This document shows positions 1 to 7,276 of a stretch of DNA of 64,000 nt, one piece after another; positions within the stretch are counted from its first letter, which is position 1, and each line of letters opens with the position of its first letter. Source of the DNA: Natronobeatus ordinarius (GTDB lineage Archaea; Halobacteriota; Halobacteria; Halobacteriales; Natrialbaceae); NCBI RefSeq assembly GCF_024362485.1, contig NZ_CP101456.1, positions 62,001 through 126,000 on the forward strand, written 5' to 3'. The position numbers and the translations under genes are program-made. The notes under the pieces are model-generated. The model saw nothing but the letters and a program-made list of their open reading frames with translations, did no database searches and had not been told where the DNA came from.

Positions 1-65
1 CCGTCGGCGTCCGTCAGCGTGTGCACCTCCGCGTTCGTGAGGATGCGCGTCGCCGGAGTAGTCAT
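1..65 (-). CDS. N-terminus of an amidohydrolase-like protein (cut by window edge)
   Basis: The reverse strand opens with ATG at 65 and stays open to the window edge, giving about 21 residues beginning MTTPATRILTNAEVHTL. The stretch ILTNAEVHTL resembles the first beta strand of metal-dependent amidohydrolases of the YtcJ type, which begin with a similar 'ltNarvyT' strand. No metal ligand lies within the visible part, so this is a call from a short similarity only. The gene is divergent from the His-rich membrane protein that starts at 188. Confidence 0.4.
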   Translation of the reverse strand, partial: MTTPATRILTNAEVHTLTDAD

Positions 66-187
66 GGCAGAACAGGTGTAGCCGATTGGAATAAGCGTAC
101 GGGAATTGGGGCCACTGGCGCTGCGACGTAATTACTTTCGACTAGTGAACCACAACCGTATCCACCGGTGCAGTGGTAACGACAGCC

Positions 188-814
188 ATGGCCGAACGAG
201 TCCACCTCGTGTACGCTGCGGGAATCCTCGTCTTCCTCACGGCGGGAATTCACCTCGTCCTCGGGCTCGGCGAACTGTTCGCCGCGTTCACCGGCGAGGG
301 AACGCTCGCTTACGGCGTGCTGTTGACTCTCGGTGGGCTCGCTGTGCTCGCGCTCGTCGTCGGCTACGCGACCGGCATCGCCTCGCCGTTCACCAGCTAC
401 ACGCTCGGCTGTGGACTCATGCTCGTGTACGTCTTCGCGTACGTCGACGTCCACGGGCTCGGCTATCTCGAGTCGCTGACGGGTGCCGAGTTGCACAACG
501 ACCACAACGGACACAACGGTCACGACCACAACGGACACAACAGTCACGATCACAACGGACACAACAGTCACGATCACAACGGACACAACAGTCACGATCA
601 CAACGGACACAACAGTCACGATCACAACGGTCACGATCACAACGGTCACGATCACAACGACCACGATCACAACGACCACGATCACGGTGACGACACCCTC
701 GAGACCGTCGCCGACCACCTCCTCGAGGACACGGTCGCGCTCGTCACGAAACTGACCGAAGTGAGTGCGGCGATGGTGCTCGCCGTGCTCGCCGCGACGG
801 AACGTGGACGGTGA
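188..814 (+). CDS. Membrane protein with a His/Asn/Asp repeat tail
   Basis: A 208-residue protein from ATG 188; a GTG at 173 is a possible alternative start. Three hydrophobic segments (about residues 7-31, 43-63 and 70-88) are followed by a tract of about 64 residues (103-166) made almost only of His, Asn, Asp, Gly and Ser in units such as SHDHNGHN. A short amphipathic or hydrophobic C-terminal segment (about 170-205) follows. Such His tracts are typical of Zn, Ni, Co or Cu binding loops in metal transporters and chaperones, but I recognise no transporter domain here. The role in metal handling is inferred. The tract is encoded by a DNA tandem repeat, so its length may vary between strains. 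Confidence 0.75.
   Translation: MAERVHLVYAAGILVFLTAGIHLVLGLGELFAAFTGEGTLAYGVLLTLGGLAVLALVVGYATGIASPFTSYTLGCGLMLVYVFAYVDVHGLGYLESLTGAELHNDHNGHNGHDHNGHNSHDHNGHNSHDHNGHNSHDHNGHNSHDHNGHDHNGHDHNDHDHNDHDHGDDTLETVADHLLEDTVALVTKLTEVSAAMVLAVLAATERGR
494..685 (+). repeat. 24-bp coding tandem repeat (His/Asn tract)
   Basis: Units of the form cacgatcacaacggacacaa plus cagt recur head to tail, about four nearly identical copies, flanked by shorter 12-bp derivatives (cacaacggtcacgat, cacaacgaccacgat). Each 24-bp unit encodes eight residues and preserves frame. The near identity of the units points to recent slippage. Confidence 0.9.
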
Positions 815-830
815 AAACCCGGATTCGCGA

Positions 831-1871
831 TTACTCGGAGACGGCGCCCGTCCCGGACCGCTCGAGCGCCTCGAGGTCGATGTAGCCGCCGGGCATCGGG
901 ACGCCGTCATAGACGTCCTCGGCGAGCAACAGCGAGCCGTCGAGGTCGGCGTAATCGAGCAGCGGCGCGAGGTGGCAGGCGGCGGCGATCGAGGCGTTCG
1001 ACTCCGACATACAGCCACACATGACCTGGAGCCCGTGGGCGCGGGCGGCGTGGACGATCCGGATCGCCTCCCGGAGGCCGCCACACTTCATCAGCTTCAG
1101 GTTGGCGACGTCACAGCGATCAGCGATTCGCGGCACGTCGTCGACCGTGATCAGCGACTCGTCGGCGGCGATCGGCAGCGGCGAGCGCTCGTAGACGTAG
1201 CCCAATCCCTCGGGGTTCTCCGCGGGGACGGGCTGTTCGACGAACTCGAGGTCGTAGGCGGCGATGGCTTCGATCTTCGCGACGGCTTCTTTCGGCGTCC
1301 AGGCCTCGTTGGCGTCGACGTAGATGCGCGCGTCGGGGGCGGTCTCGCGGATCGTGCGGACGATCTCCTCGTCGCGATCGGTGCCGAGTTTGACCTTGAG
1401 CGTCCCGTAGCCGCGCTCGACGGCCGTCTCGGTCTTCTCGCGCATCGTCTCCGTGTCGTCGATACCGATGGTGTACGACGATTCGACCGACTCGGCCGGG
1501 TCGAGCCCCCAGTAACGGAACAGCGGCTGCTCGAGCTGTTTCGCGGCGAGGTCGTGGAGGGCGATACTCACGGCACACCGCGCGGCGGGATTGTTCCGGA
1601 CCGTCTCGCGCATCCGGCGCTCGATCCGGGCGAGCTGGTGGGGGTCGCCGACCGCCTCGACGACGCCGAGCAGGTCGGGGAGGACGGCCTCGATCGTATC
1701 GGCAGTCTCGCCGTAGTGGGCCGACGGGCCCGCGCCGCCGACGCCGACGACGCCGTCCTCGTCCTCGATCGTGACGATCACGTTCTCGGCGTGGGTCGCC
1801 GTCCCGCGGGCGATCGTGAACGGGAACTCGAATGGGAGCTCGACGCGTTCGAAGGAGGTCTCGAGGCTCAC
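831..1871 (-). CDS. dgcA: Dipeptide epimerase / N-acyl amino-acid racemase-type enolase superfamily enzyme
   Basis: A 346-residue enolase-superfamily protein of the muconate-lactonizing/AEE subgroup. Visible catalytic features are KVKLG with Lys159 and Lys161, metal ligands Asp186 (VDANEA), Glu212 (VEQP) and Asp237 (ADES), and Lys262 in LMKCGG. Family members epimerise Ala-Glu dipeptides. The homologue DgcA, paired with DgcN, racemises N-acetyl-D-glutamate. Its start overlaps the stop of the upstream DUF1611/DgcN-type gene by four bases (ATGA), so the two are translationally coupled. That pairing favours a D-glutamate or dipeptide salvage role over generic epimerase activity; the exact substrate cannot be read from the sequence. 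Confidence 0.88.
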   Translation of the reverse strand: MSLETSFERVELPFEFPFTIARGTATHAENVIVTIEDEDGVVGVGGAGPSAHYGETADTIEAVLPDLLGVVEAVGDPHQLARIERRMRETVRNNPAARCAVSIALHDLAAKQLEQPLFRYWGLDPAESVESSYTIGIDDTETMREKTETAVERGYGTLKVKLGTDRDEEIVRTIRETAPDARIYVDANEAWTPKEAVAKIEAIAAYDLEFVEQPVPAENPEGLGYVYERSPLPIAADESLITVDDVPRIADRCDVANLKLMKCGGLREAIRIVHAARAHGLQVMCGCMSESNASIAAACHLAPLLDYADLDGSLLLAEDVYDGVPMPGGYIDLEALERSGTGAVSE

Positions 1872-2881
1872 AGCAGAACCTCCAGCAACTCGTCGGTGCC
1901 GTACCGGACGGGATCGGTCGCCGGTGCGCCGAGGGCCGCCTCGTACTCCTCGACGGTCGCCTGCGCGTCTTCCTCGGAGAGTCCGTACGTGTTGATCGCG
2001 CCGGCGTCGACCCGGGCCGGGGCGACCGGCTCAGCGAGTTGCTCGTAGAGGTCGACGTACGTCGAAATCGACGGCAGGGGGAACGACTCGTAGCCGTGGA
2101 CCGCCTCCCGGCCCGCCGCGTGACAGAGGACGAGCTTGTCGGGCATCGCCCCATGGAGAATGCCACAGGTCACGGCCGAGTAGGCGGGATGGATGATGCT
2201 GCCCTGCCCCTCGACGAAGAGGTAGTCGTGGTCGTTCCCCTTCTCGAGGATCAGCTCCTCGACGGAACCTGCGGTGAAGTCGCTGATCACGCGGTCTACG
2301 GGATTGCCCCAGCCCTCGATCATGATCCCGGTCTGCCCCGTCGGGATCACCGCGGCGTCGTAGCCCGCCTCCTGCGCATCGCGGGCGAGCTCCATCGAGA
2401 CGGTCATCTTCCCCACCGAACAGTCGGTACCGACGGTGAGGATCACCTCGGCGTCGACCTCGCTCGCGACGCCCTGGCTCACCGTGAGGTCGTCGTGTGG
2501 CTCGCGAACGTCCCAGAGCTCACAGTCGTACTCGTCGGCGAGGGCAGTGAACTCTTCGTCCTCGGAGAGGAAGTAGTGCAGCCCCGAAATGACGTCACAG
2601 CCGCGCTCGAGCGCCGTCCGAACGTCCGGTCGCCAGCTCTCCTCGAAGCCGCCGCCGATGGGAGCGATGCCGATCAGCAGGGCGTCGACTTGCGCCTCGA
2701 CGTCGTCCATCCCGGTGACGATGGGAGCGTCCTGGACGTCGTGAACGTGGTCGTTGACGCGAGTTCCGGCCGTCTCGCGGTCGAGCACCGCGACGACGTC
2801 GTAGTCAGCGTACCTGAGTACCCCGAGAGCGGTTTTCGCCCGCTCGGGAAACTTCTCGTGAGCGAGAATTGCAACGCGCAT
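1868..2881 (-). CDS. dgcN: DUF1611 / DgcN-type P-loop protein
   Basis: A 337-residue protein beginning MRVAILAHEK at 2881; the open frame continues upstream but that part is Arg/Ser-rich and not protein-like. A Rossmann-like N-terminal half precedes a P-loop region with Walker A GTDCSVGKMT (about 151-160). This layout fits DUF1611. One characterised branch (DgcN) is an N-acetyltransferase acting on D-glutamate before racemisation by DgcA. It is upstream of, and overlaps by 4 bp, the DgcA-type epimerase, the known DgcN-DgcA arrangement. Family membership is well supported; D-Glu specificity is inferred from the pairing. Confidence 0.85.
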   Translation of the reverse strand: MRVAILAHEKFPERAKTALGVLRYADYDVVAVLDRETAGTRVNDHVHDVQDAPIVTGMDDVEAQVDALLIGIAPIGGGFEESWRPDVRTALERGCDVISGLHYFLSEDEEFTALADEYDCELWDVREPHDDLTVSQGVASEVDAEVILTVGTDCSVGKMTVSMELARDAQEAGYDAAVIPTGQTGIMIEGWGNPVDRVISDFTAGSVEELILEKGNDHDYLFVEGQGSIIHPAYSAVTCGILHGAMPDKLVLCHAAGREAVHGYESFPLPSISTYVDLYEQLAEPVAPARVDAGAINTYGLSEEDAQATVEEYEAALGAPATDPVRYGTDELLEVLL

Positions 2882-2936
2882 ATCGGGCCCATAGGACACG
2901 GGGGGCTTAAGAATGTGCGCATTGCTCCCACGGATG

Positions 2937-3836
2937 TCAGAGCACTCGCAGATCGGTCGTCCAGAACGATCGAAAGGCGTCCTCGAGCGCCGACTTCGGC
3001 TTCCCGGTGGCGTCGACGGCAGCGGTCGCGTCGGCCTCGATCGTCTCGGCGACGGCGTCGACGGCCCCGCGCTGGCCGACGAGGTAGCGCCGTTCGCACT
3101 CGGTCTCGTACTCCGCGAGCACCTCCCGACACCGGTCGAGGTGATCGTCGACCTGTTCGTCGCGGATCCGTTCGAATCGCGCCTGTGAGAACCCACCCTT
3201 CGAGTGACTCCCCTTCACGTCGCTCTCGAACCCTCGATACTCGAGGCGTTCGTCACCCTCGTAGACGCCCAGGGCGAACAGGTCGGCGCGGACGACCGCG
3301 AGGACGTACCGCCCGGTGGGCGAGAACCACTCGCGCTCGAGCACGAACCGATCTCCCCACGTCGGCTCGAGAGTGGGGGCGAGCGGCGGATCGAGTACGG
3401 CCGAGACGAGGCCGGCGTCGTCGAGACAGACGAGACACGGCGCGGCCTCGTCGACGAGCGCCGCCCGTTCACCGAGTGCGTCCGCGACGACGTCGGGCAC
3501 CGCGTCGGCGACGGTCGCCGTCAGCGCCCCCTCGGCGTCCGTTCGATACGACGCCAGCCGATCGAGGACCGCCTCGAGCCGTTCGCCACGCAGCCGCTCA
3601 CGGTGGCGAAACTCGAGGTCGCGCTCGTCGTCGTCGAGGCGCTCGAGTTCACCCTCGAGCTGGGCGATGCGATCCTCGAGGCGGTTGACGCGCCGTTCGG
3701 CCTCTTGCCGGGCGGTGACGGCATCCGCGCGGCGATCGGACTCGGCCTCGTACCGGCGACGCAGTCGCTCGTTCTCGTCTTCGAGGTCGTCGATCCGCTC
3801 TTTGAGCGCGGCGCGACCGAGCAACTCGTCGATCAT
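2937..3836 (-). CDS. Vms1/Ankzf1-type (VLRF1) peptidyl-tRNA hydrolase-like protein
   Basis: A 299-residue protein starting MIDELLGR at 3836. The first ~75 residues form a charged coiled coil. A release-factor-like domain follows, with the loop KGSHSKGGFSQARFE (about 208-222). This GS.SKGGFSQARF signature is seen in the haloarchaeal family annotated as Vms1/Ankzf1 peptidyl-tRNA hydrolases. Eukaryotic relatives cleave peptidyl-tRNA on stalled large ribosomal subunits using a conserved Gln in this loop; Q218 is the visible candidate. It is probably a cytoplasmic ribosome-rescue factor. The divergent upstream space is short (3837-3864), and the DUF5802 gene precedes it on the same strand. Confidence 0.78.
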   Translation of the reverse strand: MIDELLGRAALKERIDDLEDENERLRRRYEAESDRRADAVTARQEAERRVNRLEDRIAQLEGELERLDDDERDLEFRHRERLRGERLEAVLDRLASYRTDAEGALTATVADAVPDVVADALGERAALVDEAAPCLVCLDDAGLVSAVLDPPLAPTLEPTWGDRFVLEREWFSPTGRYVLAVVRADLFALGVYEGDERLEYRGFESDVKGSHSKGGFSQARFERIRDEQVDDHLDRCREVLAEYETECERRYLVGQRGAVDAVAETIEADATAAVDATGKPKSALEDAFRSFWTTDLRVL

Positions 3837-3864
3837 CGACCGAAAACGCGAAGCCGGACCACTT

Positions 3865-4230
3865 CTAGGTTCCGGCGTCCGAAGGCCCCTCCCAGCCGCC
3901 GGCGAGCCCGAGGAGCTGACGCGCCCGCTCGCGCCTGGCGAGAAGCACCTCGTGCAACGCCGGCGGATTTCGGATCGACGTCCCCTCGAGCATCGGCTCG
4001 GGGACGGCGAGGGTGTTCGCAGGGACGCCCTCGTCACCGAGGACGGGGAAGTGCCCCGACTCGAGTTTCATCACGAGCGGCGTGTCGAGTCGCTCGACGC
4101 CCTCGCCGGTCGCGTACACCTGTTCGTTGACGCGTTCGTGCTGCTCGCGCTGCATGACCGCGTGTTCCCCCGCCGTCGGCGTCACGTAGAGACGTCCGAG
4201 GTAGTAGCCTCGAGAGAATGCCTCGAACAT
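3865..4230 (-). CDS. DUF5802 family protein
   Basis: A 121-residue soluble protein starting MFEAFSRGYYLGRLYV. The opening segment and the MQREQHERVNEQ and RNPPALHEVLLA stretches match a small family found in essentially all haloarchaea (DUF5802), whose function is unknown. There is no signal peptide or membrane segment. It ends 28 bp before the Vms1-like gene on the same strand, so the two may be cotranscribed. Confidence 0.8.
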   Translation of the reverse strand: MFEAFSRGYYLGRLYVTPTAGEHAVMQREQHERVNEQVYATGEGVERLDTPLVMKLESGHFPVLGDEGVPANTLAVPEPMLEGTSIRNPPALHEVLLARRERARQLLGLAGGWEGPSDAGT

Positions 4231-4570
4231 GTCATTGTGTGTCTAGGGCCGGAGTGACATAACTATTCGCCGGGACAGTTAATGCGACTGCAATCAACGA
4301 CGTATCGTGGGTGCACAACGACCGTCGGCCGACTCATCAAACGGGTGGAACGTTGAGGTTCAAGATCCCATTTCAGCATCGGCGGTGAGGCAACAGGGGC
4401 CAGTAGGCGTTCCCAGACGGTGATCAGAACCGGGCCGCATCAGGTCGGGCCGATTTTGCGGCGAACGGTCCCGATGAACGCTCAGAACGAAGTTGAACAA
4501 TCGGTTTGGGTGAGTAAACGGTTCGAACGAAGGTCTTCCTTTTTATGATGTTTCTCCCTATGCTAGATCG
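4231..4570. other. Gene-poor intergenic stretch with promoter-like AT-rich end
   Basis: No credible coding frame on either strand; the longest frames are short and unlike protein. The last ~40 bases become A/T-rich (tcctttttatgatgtt at about 4538-4553), as expected for a TATA element in front of the secreted repeat protein at 4571. A T-loop-like ggttcaagatcc near 4353 has no matching arm and is not a tRNA. Confidence 0.5.
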
Positions 4571-5662
4571 ATGGCCACGACTCGTACCGTGGTGCTCGCC
4601 TCTCTGATCGTCCTCTGCGCGTTGACGATTGCGCCCGTCGCACTGGCGTTCGACGCGGGACTTCCCGCCGTCGGGGACGACGGATCGGACGACGAGCCGA
4701 CGGACTCGAAACCGATGGGAGCCGACGTTTCGGCGTTCATGCAGTCGACCGCTGCGGACTCGAGTGCGTCCGTTGACGGGAAACTGTTCGCCAGCGCCTA
4801 CGAGAATGCCGACGAGGACGAGCGCGAAGCGGTGATCGCCGACCGGACGGAGCAGCTCGAGCAACGCCTCGCGTCCCTCGAGGCCGAGCGCGACGAGCTC
4901 CGCGACCAACAGGACGACCTCAACCCCGTCGCCTACGACGCTCGGATGAGCCGGCTGGCCGTCCAGATCGACGGCCTCGAGCGAGCGATCGACGACGCAG
5001 CGCCCCGCGCCGCAAAGACGGGCGTCGGTGTCGAGCGCCTCGAGGCGCTTCGGAACCAGACGGCGAACGCGAGCGGTCCCAAGGTTGCAGCGGCGGCAGA
5101 AGGACTCGCGGGGGTCGATCCACCACGCGGGCCGCCGGGTCACGTCGGCGATCGAGACGGTGGCCCGCCTGACGGCGACGACGAGCGAGGTGGCCCGCCT
5201 GACGGCGACGACGAGCGAGGTGGCCCGCCTGACGGCGACGACGAGCGAGGTGGCCCGCCGGCCGACAACGACGACCGCGGTGGCCCGCCGAGCGACGGCG
5301 ACGAGCGAGGTGGCCCGCCGGCCGACAACGACGACCGCGAGGGTCCGCCGAGCGACGGCGACGACCGCGAGGGTCCGCCGAGCGACGGCGACGACCGCGG
5401 TGGCCCGCCGAGCGACGGCGACGACCGCGAGGGTCCCCCGGCCGACAACGACGACCGCGGTGGCCCGCCGAGCGACGGCGACGACCGCGGAGGCCCGCCG
5501 AGCGACGGCGACGACCGCGGAGGCCCGCCGAGCGACGGCGACGACCGCGGAGGCCCACCGACTGACGACGAGACGGAACGAGGTGGGGGTCCATCGGACA
5601 CCGACGAAACCGACCGGGGCGAAACGACTCCCGGACCCGGCGGCCCCGAAACCGACGACTAG
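4571..5662 (+). CDS. Secreted protein with coiled coil and GGPPxDxDDR decapeptide repeats
   Basis: A 363-residue protein with a Sec-type signal (hydrophobic residues about 8-26, ending PVALAF). A predicted coiled-coil helix follows (about 75-150, rich in Glu, Arg and Leu), then 14 consecutive 10-residue repeats (about 197-336) of three main types: GGPPDGDDER, GGPPADNDDR and GGPPSDGDDR. The acidic Pro/Gly repeats should be unstructured. There is no PGF-CTERM anchor, so the protein may be released or held by the coiled coil. I do not know its function. The repeat is encoded by a 30-bp DNA tandem array with near-identical units. Confidence 0.8.
   Translation: MATTRTVVLASLIVLCALTIAPVALAFDAGLPAVGDDGSDDEPTDSKPMGADVSAFMQSTAADSSASVDGKLFASAYENADEDEREAVIADRTEQLEQRLASLEAERDELRDQQDDLNPVAYDARMSRLAVQIDGLERAIDDAAPRAAKTGVGVERLEALRNQTANASGPKVAAAAEGLAGVDPPRGPPGHVGDRDGGPPDGDDERGGPPDGDDERGGPPDGDDERGGPPADNDDRGGPPSDGDERGGPPADNDDREGPPSDGDDREGPPSDGDDRGGPPSDGDDREGPPADNDDRGGPPSDGDDRGGPPSDGDDRGGPPSDGDDRGGPPTDDETERGGGPSDTDETDRGETTPGPGGPETDD
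5159..5578 (+). repeat. 30-bp coding tandem repeat, 14 units
   Basis: Fourteen head-to-tail 30-bp units beginning ggtggcccgcc. Units of the same protein type are identical or nearly identical in DNA (the first three PDGDDER units are exact copies), indicating recent duplication or gene conversion. Frame is kept throughout. Confidence 0.93.
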
Positions 5663-5719
5663 AGTGGGCAGAGCGGGCGAGAGACACCCTTTTCAGCGGT
5701 GGTCGCTAAGGTTGCAGTG

Positions 5720-6379
5720 ATGGACTCCGCCGCGCTGTTGGATCTACTCGGAAACGAGAACCGAAGACGGATCCTCAGGCTGCTGGCACGGAAACCCTGC
5801 TACGTCACCGAGATATCGGAGTACCTCAACGTCAGCCCGAAGGCGGTGATCGAACACCTGCGAAAGCTCGAGGACGCCGGCCTGATCGAGAGCCGGACGG
5901 ACGACCAGCGACGCAAGTACTTCCACATCGCCCGCAACGTCCGACTCGAGGTGAACGTCTCGCCGTACGGCTTCGCGAGCAAGAGCGCGTATCCGTCGAA
6001 CAACAGCTTCGACATCACCACCTGTCGGCACCTCTCTCTCGACGTCAGCTACGACGACGACAGCGAACTCGACGAGCTACTGGGTGCTCTCGAAAATCTC
6101 GAACAGTTCGAGAACGAACTCTCGCTGGCCCAGCGCTGGGTCCAGGGTCGGCTCTGTGACGTCCTCGATCAGATCTCCGAGGCCGTCGACGCCGGCCCCG
6201 AGAGTCGACTCTACACCGACGTCCTGACGAGCGTCCGCGAGGAGCCAAAGAACGTCGGTGAACTCAGCCAGGACGTCGGCATCCCGCGAGAGGTCGTCGC
6301 CGAGTTACTCGAGACGATGGCCGACGAGGGCGTCGTCCAGCGCACCGAACGCGGCTGGGAGCTCTCCACGAGCGGGTAA
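5720..6379 (+). CDS. ArsR-type winged-helix transcriptional regulator
   Basis: A 219-residue regulator starting MDSAALLDLLGNENRRRILR. The N-terminal winged helix (about 3-75: recognition-helix region NVSPKAVIEHLRKLEDAGLI, wing SRTDDQRRKYFHI) is ArsR-like. A second helix-turn-helix-like segment is at the C-terminus (about 165-215: KNVGELSQDVGIPREVVAEL, then a wing). A GTG at 5699 could extend it by seven residues, but the ATG agrees with usual family starts. It lies just downstream of the secreted repeat protein on the same strand, so it may be cotranscribed or transcribed from the 57-bp gap. No metal-binding Cys motif is visible; the ligand is unknown. Confidence 0.85.
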   Translation: MDSAALLDLLGNENRRRILRLLARKPCYVTEISEYLNVSPKAVIEHLRKLEDAGLIESRTDDQRRKYFHIARNVRLEVNVSPYGFASKSAYPSNNSFDITTCRHLSLDVSYDDDSELDELLGALENLEQFENELSLAQRWVQGRLCDVLDQISEAVDAGPESRLYTDVLTSVREEPKNVGELSQDVGIPREVVAELLETMADEGVVQRTERGWELSTSG

Positions 6380-6509
6380 CGGTCGTGGTCGTCGAACCGA
6401 TGGACGCCTGATCACAGCCGGGCGGCCAGCCCCGGTTTCGTTGCCGAGGCAGAACACGGCCGTTCGCGATCGGGTGTACACTGGCGTTCAACGACTACTC
6501 ACGACTACG

Positions 6510-7112
6510 CTAGACTTCTCGAGAGAGCCCGTCTCGCAGGTCGCGGCCGAAGTAGTAGCCGGCGACGCAAACGACGAGCCCGGCGGCCGCGCCGAAGGCG
6601 ACGAGACGCGTCACCGAACTGCCGACGGCGATCGCCGTGATCACGAAATCGAGCAACGCGGCGACCGACCCGACCGCCGCGCCGGCGACGCTCACCTCGA
6701 GATAGCGCCGCTTCGAGGTGACCAGCCCGAGAACGAAGGCGACGACGAACGCCCCGAGCAGTCCGCCGACGGGGCCACCGACGGGGACGAGGAGGTTCCC
6801 GACGAACAGCCCGGCGACGACTGCGAGCGTGAGCGCGAGAAACGCCTTCGGCGAAAAGTACTTGGAAGGAGTGGCCCGCGACCCGAGTGAGCCGAGACGC
6901 GACCTGAGCGAGCCGAGTCGCGAGCCGGCCTTCGCACTCGAGCGAGCAGCCTCCGTCTCCGGCGTCGCTTGCGCGTCCTCGAGTTCACTCGCCGACGCCT
7001 CGTCGGGCCCACTCGAGCCCTCCCCCGAGAGCAGTCGCTCCGTCTCCTCGAGGAGGTCATCGGTCGAGGCCGGCTCCCGGTCCGCCGTCAGCTCGTCGGA
7101 ACGGTCGCTCAT
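6510..7112 (-). CDS. Haloarchaeal multi-pass membrane protein with acidic N-terminus
   Basis: A 200-residue protein starting MSDRSDELTADREP (an in-frame ATG at 7142 would add ten residues). About 85 polar residues, including LLEETERLLSG and repeats of GSLRSRLGSLGSR, precede four hydrophobic segments (about 90-108, 112-130, 138-160 and 166-190), ending GYYFGRDLRDGLSREV. The layout is shared by a conserved haloarchaeal membrane family related to DUF456-type glycine-zipper proteins; that relation is tentative. The function is unknown. Confidence 0.7.
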   Translation of the reverse strand: MSDRSDELTADREPASTDDLLEETERLLSGEGSSGPDEASASELEDAQATPETEAARSSAKAGSRLGSLRSRLGSLGSRATPSKYFSPKAFLALTLAVVAGLFVGNLLVPVGGPVGGLLGAFVVAFVLGLVTSKRRYLEVSVAGAAVGSVAALLDFVITAIAVGSSVTRLVAFGAAAGLVVCVAGYYFGRDLRDGLSREV

Positions 7113-7276
7113 GGTCGACCCGAGGACGGCCCGGTTCATGGACCTTTCCCCCGGCGTCGAGTGGCCGACGAACGGTCTCGAAATCGTGCCCGATCGCACG
7201 CGAACGGCCTGCTTCCGGGCGCTGTCGGGCCGGTCGTCGCCGGCCGAGTGGCGCCGCGACCGCGCCACTGCGGCCC

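Noticed and set aside
765-2048. Long forward frame opposite the epimerase gene
   Set aside because: Antisense shadow; the reverse-strand product has intact enolase motifs while this one matches nothing.
4345-4365. tRNA T-loop-like ggttcaagatcc
   Set aside because: No complementary arms, anticodon stem or acceptor stem around it.
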